Shown here piece after piece: positions 1 through 6,367 of a DNA stretch of 7,229 bases; the stretch's first letter is position 1; the number at the start of each line of letters is the position of its first letter. The notes beneath the pieces were generated by a model that saw nothing but the letters and a program-made list of their open reading frames with translations, was not told the origin of the DNA and searched no databases. Made by a program: the position numbers and the translations under genes. The DNA lies in assembly GCF_938045535.1 (NCBI RefSeq), contig NZ_CALIMQ010000233.1, positions 1-7,229 of the forward strand, read 5' to 3'. The DNA is from an uncultured Campylobacter sp. Lineage in GTDB: Bacteria; Campylobacterota; Campylobacteria; Campylobacterales; Campylobacteraceae.

Positions 1-1
1 A

Positions 2-409
2 ATCATTAAAGAGGGCAAAGAAGACGTTTTCGATCTGACATATAAGCCGATAGAATTTGACGATTTTCTAGAATTTGACGAAATTTTGATCAAATCAAGG
101 GAGAAATTTTTCGAGCTTATCGACGCGCTTAAAAAGGACAAGATCATCAAATCGACGCTTGAGCTGGTTTTGCAGACGAGCTCGAACGAAATTTTATCAA
201 ACGACATTCTAGGCGTGGCGGATTGGTTCATGGTAAGCGACGTGGACACTCTGCAAAGCGAGGAGGCTCTGGCGGAATTTAAGATAAACGACGAAATTTT
301 CCGCCTCGTAAAATCATCGAAGCACAAATGCCCGAGATGCTGGAAATTTAACGCAAAAGAGCCTGATGAGCTCTGCCCGCGCTGCGCGAAGGTCATGCAT
401 GCTCGCTAG
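2..409 (+). CDS. ileS: Isoleucyl-tRNA synthetase, C-terminal 135 residues (5' end outside window)
   Basis: The reading frame is open from the first bases of the window (base 1 is the third base of a codon) and ends at TAG 407-409, so this is the tail of a larger gene. The fragment ends in a four-cysteine zinc knuckle: CPRC encoded at 329-340 and CPRC at 374-385, with Trp directly after the first pair. This is the C-terminal zinc-binding module typical of bacterial IleRS, which is needed for charging tRNA-Ile in the cytoplasm. The preceding charged, helical stretch fits the end of the anticodon-binding region. A TTG at 86 could be read as a start but there is no reason to: the frame and the IleRS-like sequence continue upstream of it. 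The catalytic HIGH and KMSKS motifs lie outside the window. The last 11 bases overlap the next small gene. ileS directly upstream of a small membrane protein and gatA is the arrangement I recall from C. jejuni. Confidence 0.93.
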   Translation: MIKEGKEDVFDLTYKPIEFDDFLEFDEILIKSREKFFELIDALKKDKIIKSTLELVLQTSSNEILSNDILGVADWFMVSDVDTLQSEEALAEFKINDEIFRLVKSSKHKCPRCWKFNAKEPDELCPRCAKVMHAR

Positions 410-509
410 CCCCATAAGTCTCGGCTTCGTATTTTTTACGATCGCGCTGATCTGCGTAGCGACGGGCGTAGGGATCTATTTCGTGAATAAATTTAAGGAT
501 GGCAGATGA
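399..509 (+). CDS. Small single-span membrane protein between ileS and gatA (Cj1060c-like)
   Basis: This is a 36-codon frame starting at ATG 399 and ending at TGA 507-509. The peptide begins MLASPISLGFVFFTIALICV, continues as one uninterrupted hydrophobic helix to about residue 28, and finishes with a short basic/polar tail (VNKFKDGR). That is a single transmembrane segment with a positively charged C-terminal end and no signal-peptidase site that I can see. Support for it being real: a Shine-Dalgarno-like GAAGG at 388-392 lies 6 bases before the ATG, it overlaps the ileS end by 11 bases, and its TGA overlaps the gatA ATG (ATGA 506-509), so it bridges what would otherwise be a gap of almost 100 bases. 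C. jejuni has, as I recall, a small integral membrane protein at the same place (Cj1060c). The function is unknown; the tiny length and inner-membrane prediction are all that can be seen. Confidence 0.72.
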   Translation: MLASPISLGFVFFTIALICVATGVGIYFVNKFKDGR

Positions 510-1864
510 TAAGTTTGAAAGAGGCTCTAAAGCTGAGCGCGGATGAAATTTCGGCGCTTAGAGCGGAGCTAAAGGATAAAATTTTAAAAACCAAAGAGCT
601 CGGCGCCTACATCGAGCAGCTCACGAGCGAGACTCTTAACATCAGCGGCGAGGGCGTGCCGATCGCGATCAAAGATAACATTCAGGTAAAAGATTGGAGC
701 GTCACCTCGGCAAGTAAAATTTTGCAAGGCTACGTTGCGCCATACGACGCGACGGTGGTCAAAAAGCTACGCGAACGCGGTTTAGCGCCGTTTGGGCGAA
801 CGAATATGGATGAGTTTGCGATGGGAAGCACAACTGAAAGCTCATTCTATGGCAAAACTCTCAATCCGACCGATCACTCGCGCGTACCCGGCGGCAGTAG
901 CGGCGGAAGCGCGGCTGCCGTAGCGGCAAATATCGCCATAGCCGCACTCGGAAGCGATACGGGTGGCTCGATCCGCCAACCGGCGGCATTTTGCGGCTGC
1001 GTAGGCTTTAAGCCGAGCTACGGCAGGGTCAGCCGCTACGGGCTCGCGGCGTATTCGAGCAGCCTCGATCAGATAGGACCGATCACGCGCAGCGTCGAGG
1101 ACGCGGCGATCTTATACGACATCATCGCAGGCCGCGACGAGATGGACAGCACGAGCTACGCAGGCGCTTACGAAAGCACCGCGGATAAGCTAAACGCGGA
1201 TCGCAAGCTTAAGATCGCTGTTATAAAAAATTATATCGACGAGGCCTCGCAGCAGGTCAAAGAGGCTCTAAACTTAACTATAGAAAAGCTAAAATCCTTC
1301 GGGCACGAGATCGTTTACCGCGATCTTTGCAGCTCCAAATACGACATCGCGACCTACTACATCATCGCCACCGCCGAGGCTAGCGCAAATTTAAGCCGCT
1401 ACGACGGCGTGCGCTACGGAAACCGCGCGAAGGCTCTAAATTTAAAAGAGCTCTACGCCAACACCCGCGGCGAAGGCTTCGGCGACGAGGTCAAAAGAAG
1501 AATGCTTCTAGGCACCTTCGTGCTAAGCAGCGGCTACTACGACGCGTATTACATCAAAGCGCAGAAGGCAAGAGCCTTCATCAAAAGCGAATATGAGGAA
1601 ATTTTAAAAGACGCCGATTTGATCTTTATGCCGATCGCGCCGGGCGTGGCGTATAAATTCGGCGAGCTTAGCGATCCGCTTCGAGCGTATCTTAGCGACA
1701 TCTACACGATCGGCGTAAATTTAGCGGGGCTTCCCGCGATCTCCGTGCCGGTAGCGAAAAACAAAGAGGCTCTTAATATCAGCGCGCAGCTCATCGGGCG
1801 CGCCTACGACGAACAAACGGTGCTGGACGGCGGCTTGAGTTTAGAAAAAATCGTGAAAGGATAA
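506..1864 (+). CDS. gatA: Glu-tRNA(Gln)/Asp-tRNA(Asn) amidotransferase subunit A
   Basis: This 452-residue protein is full length for the family. It is the glutaminase subunit of GatCAB, which converts misacylated Glu-tRNA(Gln) and Asp-tRNA(Asn) to Gln- and Asn-tRNA. The amidase-signature catalytic triad is visible: Lys56 in PIAIKDN, cis-Ser131 in the glycine/serine-rich PGGSSGGSAAA loop, and nucleophile Ser155 in DTGGSIRQPA. The spacings (75 and 24 residues) match the usual GatA triad. The following GFKPSYGRVSRYGL block is also typical and separates GatA from generic amidases. The start ATG 506 overlaps the upstream TGA and is preceded by AAGGAT at 495-500, so translation is probably coupled. 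The stop lies two bases before guaB. gatB and gatC are not in the window, which is usual because campylobacters scatter these genes. The enzyme is expected to be essential, since these bacteria lack a standard GlnRS/AsnRS route. Confidence 0.97.
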   Translation: MISLKEALKLSADEISALRAELKDKILKTKELGAYIEQLTSETLNISGEGVPIAIKDNIQVKDWSVTSASKILQGYVAPYDATVVKKLRERGLAPFGRTNMDEFAMGSTTESSFYGKTLNPTDHSRVPGGSSGGSAAAVAANIAIAALGSDTGGSIRQPAAFCGCVGFKPSYGRVSRYGLAAYSSSLDQIGPITRSVEDAAILYDIIAGRDEMDSTSYAGAYESTADKLNADRKLKIAVIKNYIDEASQQVKEALNLTIEKLKSFGHEIVYRDLCSSKYDIATYYIIATAEASANLSRYDGVRYGNRAKALNLKELYANTRGEGFGDEVKRRMLLGTFVLSSGYYDAYYIKAQKARAFIKSEYEEILKDADLIFMPIAPGVAYKFGELSDPLRAYLSDIYTIGVNLAGLPAISVPVAKNKEALNISAQLIGRAYDEQTVLDGGLSLEKIVKG

Positions 1865-1866
1865 GT

Positions 1867-3318
1867 ATGAAGATCGTCAAAAAGGCTCTGACCTTCGAGG
1901 ATGTTTTGTTGGTACCGCAATACTCTGAAATTTTACCCAAAGAGGTCGATATCAGCACGAGTTTTACTAGAAATATCACGCTAAATACTCCTCTTGTGAG
2001 TGCTGCTATGGATACGGTCACCGAGTATCGCACCGCGATAATGATGGCGCGCCTCGGCGGCATCGGCGTGATCCATAAAAATATGGACGAGGACTCCCAA
2101 GCCAAGATGGTTCGCCGCGTAAAAAAGAGCGAAAGCGGCGTCATTATCGATCCTATCTCGATCAAGGCGGACGCCACGATCAAAGACGCTCTCGATCTGA
2201 TGAGCGAGTACCATATCAGCGGCATTCCCGTTATCGAGGACAACGGCGTGTTGATTGGAATTTTGACCAATCGCGACCTGCGCTTTGAAACCGACACCGC
2301 CGCGCTAGTAGGCGAAAAGATGACCAAGGCTCCGCTAATTACTGCTCCGAAGGGCTGCACTTTGGATGATGCGGAGAAAATTTTTAGAAATAATAAAGTA
2401 GAAAAACTTCCGATAATCGACGCAAACGGCCATTTAGAGGGGCTTATTACGATTAAAGATCTTAAAAAGCGCATCGAATATCCAAGCGCCAATAAAGACA
2501 AATTTGGCCGCCTTCGCGTCGCCGCAGCGATCAGCGTAGGCCATCTGCAAAGAGCCGAAGCTCTCGTCAAAGCGGGCGTAGATGCGCTTGTAATGGACTC
2601 TGCGCACGGACACTCCAAAGGCATTATCGACACGCTTAAGGAGCTGAAGCGAAATTTTGACGTCGACGTAGTAGTTGGAAATGTCGCAAACCCCGCCAGC
2701 ATAAAAGATATCGCAAACGCGGGAGCCGACGCGATTAAAGTAGGTATCGGACCGGGCTCGATCTGCACTACCCGCATCGTAGCTGGCGTGGGCGTGCCGC
2801 AATTTACTGCAATCAACGATTGCGCGATCGAGGCGGCTAAATTTGGAATTCCGATCATCGCAGACGGCGGTATCAAATACTCGGGCGACATCGCCAAAGC
2901 TCTAGCCGCGGGCGCAAGCTCGGTGATGATGGGAAGCCTGCTTGCAGGCTGCTACGAGACCCCGGGCGAGCTCATTACGTTTCAGGGCCGCCAGTACAAA
3001 ACCTACCGCGGCATGGGTTCCTTAGCGGCGATGCAGAAAGGAAGCTCGGATCGCTACTTTCAAGACGGCACCGCAAAAGAAAAGCTCGTGCCCGAGGGCG
3101 TCGAGGGGCGCGTGCCTTACGCGGGCATGCTAAAAGACGTGATCTTTCAGCTACTAGGCGGCTTACGAAGCTCGATGGGATACTGCGGCAGCAAGGATAT
3201 CGCGACCTTTCAGCAAAAGGCGGAATTCGTCGAGATCACGAGCGCAGGTCTTAAAGAAAGCCACGTCCACGACGTCATCATCACGCAGGAAGCGCCGAAT
3301 TACCGAGTAAATCAGTGA
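1867..3318 (+). CDS. guaB: Inosine-5'-monophosphate dehydrogenase
   Basis: This 483-residue protein has normal bacterial IMPDH length. It oxidises IMP to XMP with NAD+, the committed step of guanine nucleotide synthesis, in the cytosol. The N-terminal barrel half carries LTFEDVLLVP and the PLVSAAMDTVT segment. Two CBS domains (about residues 92-205, with HISGIPVI and KVEKLPII cores) are inserted in the barrel and normally give nucleotide allostery. The catalytic loop GPGSICTTR places the nucleophile at Cys300. The phosphate-binding IADGGIKYSGDI block, the MMGSLLAG segment, the flap dyad Arg396-Tyr397 (SSDRYFQ) and EGVEGRVPY follow in order, so all active-site parts are present. ATG 1867 has an AAAGGA site 6-7 bases upstream and lies two bases after the gatA stop. 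The last bases overlap the GTG start of metX. A 368-codon open frame antisense to it is a shadow. Confidence 0.98.
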   Translation: MKIVKKALTFEDVLLVPQYSEILPKEVDISTSFTRNITLNTPLVSAAMDTVTEYRTAIMMARLGGIGVIHKNMDEDSQAKMVRRVKKSESGVIIDPISIKADATIKDALDLMSEYHISGIPVIEDNGVLIGILTNRDLRFETDTAALVGEKMTKAPLITAPKGCTLDDAEKIFRNNKVEKLPIIDANGHLEGLITIKDLKKRIEYPSANKDKFGRLRVAAAISVGHLQRAEALVKAGVDALVMDSAHGHSKGIIDTLKELKRNFDVDVVVGNVANPASIKDIANAGADAIKVGIGPGSICTTRIVAGVGVPQFTAINDCAIEAAKFGIPIIADGGIKYSGDIAKALAAGASSVMMGSLLAGCYETPGELITFQGRQYKTYRGMGSLAAMQKGSSDRYFQDGTAKEKLVPEGVEGRVPYAGMLKDVIFQLLGGLRSSMGYCGSKDIATFQQKAEFVEITSAGLKESHVHDVIITQEAPNYRVNQ

Positions 3319-4421
3319 TCCTTCAAAGCAAAATTCAAAATTTCGACGAGCCGCTTTATCTGGAGAGCGGCCGCGTCTTTTCCAACTTCAAGCTCGCCTA
3401 CGAAACCTACGGCGAGCTAAATCCGGACAAATCCAACGTCATCGTCATCTGCCACGCCCTAACGGGCTCCGCGCACGCCGCAGGACTTTACGAGGGCGAC
3501 GTTAAGCCCGGCTGGTGGGACGGGCTCATCGGCGATCATAAAGCGGTCGATACGACGAAATTTTTCGTCATCTGCATAAATATCCTGGCTTCGCCTTTCG
3601 GCTCGACATGCCCGCTCGACGTCGATGAAAGCAGCGGCCGCGAGTACCGCTTGCGCTTTCCGGTAGTGGTCGTCTCGGACGTCGTGCGCGCGCAGATGAT
3701 GCTTTTAAAGCGCTTAGGCATCGCCCGCGCCCGCGCCGTTATCGGCGGAAGTCTGGGCGGCATGCAGGCGCTGTGCTACGCGATCGAATATCCCGAATTT
3801 GCGGATGAAATTTTCGTGCTCGCAAGCACATACGCTACGCAGCCTTGGGCGATCGCGTTTAATAAGATCGCGACCGAGGCTATCTTGCGCGATCCAAATT
3901 TCAAAAACGGCAACTACGATAAAAATCTGATCTCCGAGCACGGACTTGACGGCATGGCGGTGGGGCGCATGGCGGGGCATATTAGCTTTCTAAGCCCAAG
4001 CTCGATGCAGGAAAAATTTGGGCGCAACTACGTCGAAACCGACGGTCTTTACGAGATTAACGGGCGCTTTCAGGTCGATCGCTACCTTGAATACAACGGC
4101 GAAAATTTCGCGCGCAGGTTCGATCCGTTGTGTTATCTCTACATCGCTAAGATGATGAATATATTTGATTGCACGCGCCACTACGGCAATCTCAAAAACG
4201 CCTGCGCACAGATCAGATCGCGCCTGCACCTCATCTCTTTCAAAGGCGACGTGCTCTTTCCGCCGGGGCTAATGAAAGAAATTTACGATGCGATGAGCGA
4301 TCTAGGGAAAAAGGATCGCGCGAGCTACGCGCAGATCGACAGCGACTACGGACACGACGCGTTTTTGGTCGAGATAGAAAAATTTGATTACATCATAAAA
4401 AGGATTTTGGATGAGTTTTGA
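3315..4421 (+). CDS. metX: Homoserine O-acetyltransferase (MetX family alpha/beta hydrolase)
   Basis: This 368-residue protein matches MetX length. MetX moves an acyl group from acyl-CoA to homoserine, the first dedicated step of methionine synthesis. The alpha/beta-hydrolase landmarks are clear: the oxyanion region NVIVICHALTGSAH (residues 41-54), the nucleophile elbow GGSLGG with Ser146, Asp312 in FKGDVLFPP, and His347 in DYGHDAFL, giving the Ser-Asp-His triad. The start is GTG at 3315, overlapping the guaB TGA (GTGA 3315-3318). No strong Shine-Dalgarno precedes it, so reinitiation after guaB is likely. The 3' end overlaps xseB by 11 bases. One oddity is the loop after the central strand, which reads GSTCPLDVD where most MetX proteins I know have GSTGPSS. 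Acetyl rather than succinyl specificity is inferred from the fold class and not proven. It contrasts with the MetA-type enzyme of C. jejuni. Confidence 0.93.
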   Translation: MILQSKIQNFDEPLYLESGRVFSNFKLAYETYGELNPDKSNVIVICHALTGSAHAAGLYEGDVKPGWWDGLIGDHKAVDTTKFFVICINILASPFGSTCPLDVDESSGREYRLRFPVVVVSDVVRAQMMLLKRLGIARARAVIGGSLGGMQALCYAIEYPEFADEIFVLASTYATQPWAIAFNKIATEAILRDPNFKNGNYDKNLISEHGLDGMAVGRMAGHISFLSPSSMQEKFGRNYVETDGLYEINGRFQVDRYLEYNGENFARRFDPLCYLYIAKMMNIFDCTRHYGNLKNACAQIRSRLHLISFKGDVLFPPGLMKEIYDAMSDLGKKDRASYAQIDSDYGHDAFLVEIEKFDYIIKRILDEF

Positions 4422-4596
4422 AGAAAAAATGGAGAAGATTAACGCGCTTTTAAAGAGCCTAAACGACAAGGATCTGAGCCTAGAAGAGAGCGTGAAGCTG
4501 TATAAGCAGGGCGTGGCGCTGCTAAAAGAGGCGAAGGAAATTTTAGAAAACGCCAAACTCGAGGTTGCCGAAATAAACGCGCCCGAGCAGGCTTAG
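4411..4596 (+). CDS. xseB: Exodeoxyribonuclease VII small subunit
   Basis: This 61-residue protein is at the short end for XseB (often 60-85). XseB coats the large subunit XseA, together forming the nuclease that degrades single-stranded DNA ends to oligonucleotides. The family signature is readable: an N-terminal helix MSFEEKMEKINALLKSL, then the diagnostic DLSLEESVKLYKQGVALL with Leu-Glu-Glu and the Tyr-Lys-Gln-Gly turn, then a second amphipathic helix KEAKEILENAKLEVAEI. Together these form the expected helical hairpin. The start ATG 4411 lies inside the end of metX, with AAAAGG about 9 bases upstream. xseA is not in the window. A small coiled-coil protein at this position downstream of guaB is what I recall from C. 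jejuni (Cj1057c region), so the position appears to be conserved. Confidence 0.88.
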   Translation: MSFEEKMEKINALLKSLNDKDLSLEESVKLYKQGVALLKEAKEILENAKLEVAEINAPEQA

Positions 4597-4600
4597 GAGG
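4595..4600 (+). promoter_or_regulatory. Strong Shine-Dalgarno for the nitrilase-like gene
   Basis: AGGAGG overlaps the xseB stop codon and lies 5 bases before ATG 4606. It is the strongest ribosome site in the operon and fixes the start of the downstream gene. Confidence 0.8.
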
Positions 4601-4605
4601 CGACG

Positions 4606-5700
4606 ATGATAAACGTATGCGTTTTGCAGCTACCGACGCTTTCGATGAGCGAAAATCGGATCGATTACTATATGAAGGTCGCCAAAGACAACGGCGCGCG
4701 GATCGTGCTACTGGGCGAATATGAGCTAAATTCCTTCTTTAGCGAGCTTAAAAAGATGCCCCGCTCCATCGCGTGCGAACAGAGCGAGCATAAGCAGGAG
4801 CTAATGGCGCGGCTGGCCGCCAAATACGACCTACATATCGTAGCGCCGATAATCAGAGCCGCAAGCGGTGCGATTTTGAGGCAGGCGGGCATTTTCGGCG
4901 GCGCGGCTCAAAAGAGCGTGCGCGGCGGCGAAAATTCTTTAAGCCTTAAAAGCAAGCCCGGTTGCAAGAGCGATTTAAATTCCGCAAGCGAGTCGAATTT
5001 CAAAGATGACTCAAACTCCTGCGGCGCAAAATCTTTAAATTTCAAAACCTCAAATTTAAAAAGCGCCTCCGAGGCCTCAAATACTCTAAATTCCGAAGAA
5101 AGCCAAAAAGGCACGGGCGAAGAGGAGATTTTTTGCGCGAGCGAAAACGAGCCTATCTGGGTGAAATCCTGCGCGAAATTTTCGCCCTCGGAGGTAAAAT
5201 TTTACGATCAAAATATCCTGATGGACTATCCGCACTGGGACGAGGAGGGTTTTTTCGCCAACCGTAAAAGCCGCAAAATCGGTAAAATTTCGCCGATGAT
5301 CTTTAGCGAGGGCGGCGTAAAATTCGGCGTCTGCTTCGGCTATGAGGCACATTTTGACGTATTTTGGCGCTATTTTATGCAGAAAAACATCGGTTGCGTG
5401 CTCGTGCCGTGCGCCTCGACCTTCGAAAGCGGCGGGCGCTGGCGCGAGCTTTTGAAGATGCGCGCGTTTACGAACTCGCTCTACGTCATCCGCGCCAACC
5501 GCATCGGCGAGGCGAAATTCGGCGAAAGCGAGTTTAAATTTTACGGCGAGAGCTTCGTCGTAACCCCCGGCGGCGAGATCGCAAACGAGCTGAAAAACGA
5601 AGAGGGCGTGCTGATGTGCGAAGTGGACGCGGACGAGATCGCTGCGGCGCGCGGGCTGTGGAAATTCCGCAAAAATCTAGTTGGCAGGGGGCTTTTATGA
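4606..5700 (+). CDS. Nitrilase-superfamily (carbon-nitrogen hydrolase) protein, probably catalytically inactive
   Basis: This 364-residue protein has a recognisable nitrilase fold of about 280 residues: strand and Glu at LLGEYELNSFF (Glu38), DLHIVAPIIRA, the FGVCFGYEAHFD strand-elbow, VLVPCASTFESGGRW, and the C-terminal RAFTNSLYVIRANRIG and GESFVVTPGGEI blocks. The superfamily uses a Glu-Lys-Cys triad to cleave nitriles or amides. Glu38 is present. Gapless alignment of VKFGVCFGYEAHF with the consensus GKIGLxICYDLRF puts Gly245 at the nucleophile (Cys243 lies two residues early), and YDQNIL aligns with YRKxHL, putting Gln202 at the lysine. This suggests a pseudoenzyme, although Cys243 could still act. 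Residues about 99-182 are a Ser/Lys/Asn/Glu-rich insert. A carbon-nitrogen hydrolase-type protein sits near guaB in C. jejuni as I recall (Cj1056c). The substrate and function are unknown. The TGA overlaps the next ATG. Confidence 0.8.
   Translation: MINVCVLQLPTLSMSENRIDYYMKVAKDNGARIVLLGEYELNSFFSELKKMPRSIACEQSEHKQELMARLAAKYDLHIVAPIIRAASGAILRQAGIFGGAAQKSVRGGENSLSLKSKPGCKSDLNSASESNFKDDSNSCGAKSLNFKTSNLKSASEASNTLNSEESQKGTGEEEIFCASENEPIWVKSCAKFSPSEVKFYDQNILMDYPHWDEEGFFANRKSRKIGKISPMIFSEGGVKFGVCFGYEAHFDVFWRYFMQKNIGCVLVPCASTFESGGRWRELLKMRAFTNSLYVIRANRIGEAKFGESEFKFYGESFVVTPGGEIANELKNEEGVLMCEVDADEIAAARGLWKFRKNLVGRGLL
4900..5151 (+). other. Low-complexity, degenerate-repeat insert within the nitrilase-like gene
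   Basis: About 84 codons (residues 99-182) interrupt the domain between the HIVAPIIRA strand and the WVKSCAKF strand, where ordinary family members have a short loop. The peptide is almost free of aromatic and branched residues and dominated by Ser, Lys, Asn, Glu and Ala. At DNA level short words recur: TAAATTCCG at 4976 and 5087, AATTTCAAA at 4996 and 5040, and CTCAAAT at about 5050 and 5077. The frame is kept throughout. It looks like an in-frame expansion by slippage or duplication into a disordered surface loop. Confidence 0.7.
5686..5691 (+). promoter_or_regulatory. Shine-Dalgarno deciding the ThiF-like start
   Basis: AGGGGG lies 5 bases before ATG 5697. The frame is open upstream to an ATG at 5616, but only the 5697 start has this site, the ATGA overlap with the upstream stop, and the family's usual N-terminus. 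Confidence 0.7.
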
Positions 5701-6362
5701 ACTACTTTCACAGACAGATCCAGCTTTGGGGCGAGCAGACGCAGCGCGCGCTTGCGGACAAGCGTATCCTGATCATCGGTGCGGGCGGGCTTGGAAGCAG
5801 CCTTTCTTACGCTCTGGGCGCAAGCGGCATCGGGCGGATCAGCGTCGTGGATTTCGACACGGTGGCGCTTCACAACATCCACAGGCAAATTTTATTCACG
5901 CTCGAAGACGAGGGCAAATTTAAAGCGGACGTTTTCAAAAGCCGTACGGAAAGCCGCTACGACGGCGTGAGCGTGGAGGTGCACAAGAGCCGCGCGGAGG
6001 AATTTTTCGCTAGCGCGATAGGCTCGGGCGAGAAATTTGATCTGATTTTAGATGCGACCGATAATCTCGCCACGCGCGCGCAGATCGATGCGTTTGCTAA
6101 GCAAATAGGCGTGCCGTGGGTATTTGCATCGGTGGACAGCTGGCAGTGCCAAGTCTGCTTTGTGCAGAATGCGGATTTTAAATTTTTCCCTAGCCTAAAC
6201 GCGACGCCTGCGGGCATAACGGCTGCGATCGTGATGTTTGCGGCGAGCTTTGAGGCAAACCTCGCTCTGCGCTATCTAGCGGGGCTTGAGGTCGAAAAAG
6301 ACCTGCTTTACTACGCGAACTTTTTTGGCGGCGAGCTGGAAGTTAAGAAGATAAAATTGTAA
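5697..6362 (+). CDS. ThiF/MoeB/HesA-type E1-like adenylyltransferase, zinc motif absent
   Basis: This 221-residue protein starts at ATG 5697, overlapping the previous TGA (ATGA). The family ATP-activates the C-terminal glycine of small ubiquitin-like sulfur carriers (ThiS, MoaD) or modifies tRNA or peptides. Visible parts are the N-terminal YFHRQIQLWG (Arg6, the partner-reaching arginine of E1 dimers), the nucleotide loop GAGGLG (28-33), Asp52 and Asp54, NIHRQILF with Arg63-Gln64, Lys76 in GKFKADV, and DATDN (Asp122-Asn123). The adenylation half is therefore intact. The two CxxC pairs that bind zinc in MoeB and ThiF are missing. A CQVC at 151-154 aligns with the GQV strand rather than the zinc loop. 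The C-terminal region is short, and no rhodanese domain follows. No ThiS- or MoaD-like partner gene lies nearby. It is the last gene of the operon. It could be a thiF, moeB or a TcdA/HesA-like gene, and I cannot choose between them. Confidence 0.85.
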   Translation: MNYFHRQIQLWGEQTQRALADKRILIIGAGGLGSSLSYALGASGIGRISVVDFDTVALHNIHRQILFTLEDEGKFKADVFKSRTESRYDGVSVEVHKSRAEEFFASAIGSGEKFDLILDATDNLATRAQIDAFAKQIGVPWVFASVDSWQCQVCFVQNADFKFFPSLNATPAGITAAIVMFAASFEANLALRYLAGLEVEKDLLYYANFFGGELEVKKIKL

Positions 6363-6367
6363 ATTTT

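Noticed and set aside
86..409. A separate 107-residue gene starting at TTG 86
   Set aside because: The frame continues to the window edge and the C-terminus is the IleRS zinc domain, so this is the tail of ileS.
1791..2897. A 368-codon open frame on the minus strand, antisense to gatA's end and guaB
   Set aside because: guaB is fully intact with all motifs on the other strand. The antisense product is Ser/Ile/Ala-rich with no recognisable domain, has no ribosome site, and similar long antisense frames (2434-2802, 3714-3980) occur here because of the codon bias.
4921..5110. The repeat-like stretch as a CRISPR or a mobile-element insertion
   Set aside because: The repeats are short, degenerate and unevenly spaced, without spacers, target-site duplications or inverted ends, and the reading frame is intact.
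5616..5696. A longer N-terminus for the ThiF-like protein, starting at ATG 5616
   Set aside because: The extra 27 residues are Arg/Gly-rich shadow of the nitrilase-like gene. ATG 5697 has AGGGGG upstream, the ATGA overlap and the family's expected HRQIxLWG start.
6147..6158. CQVC (residues 151-154 of the ThiF-like protein) as a zinc site
   Set aside because: It aligns with the GQV strand found before the zinc loop in MoeB, and no second CxxC pair exists, so it is probably coincidental.
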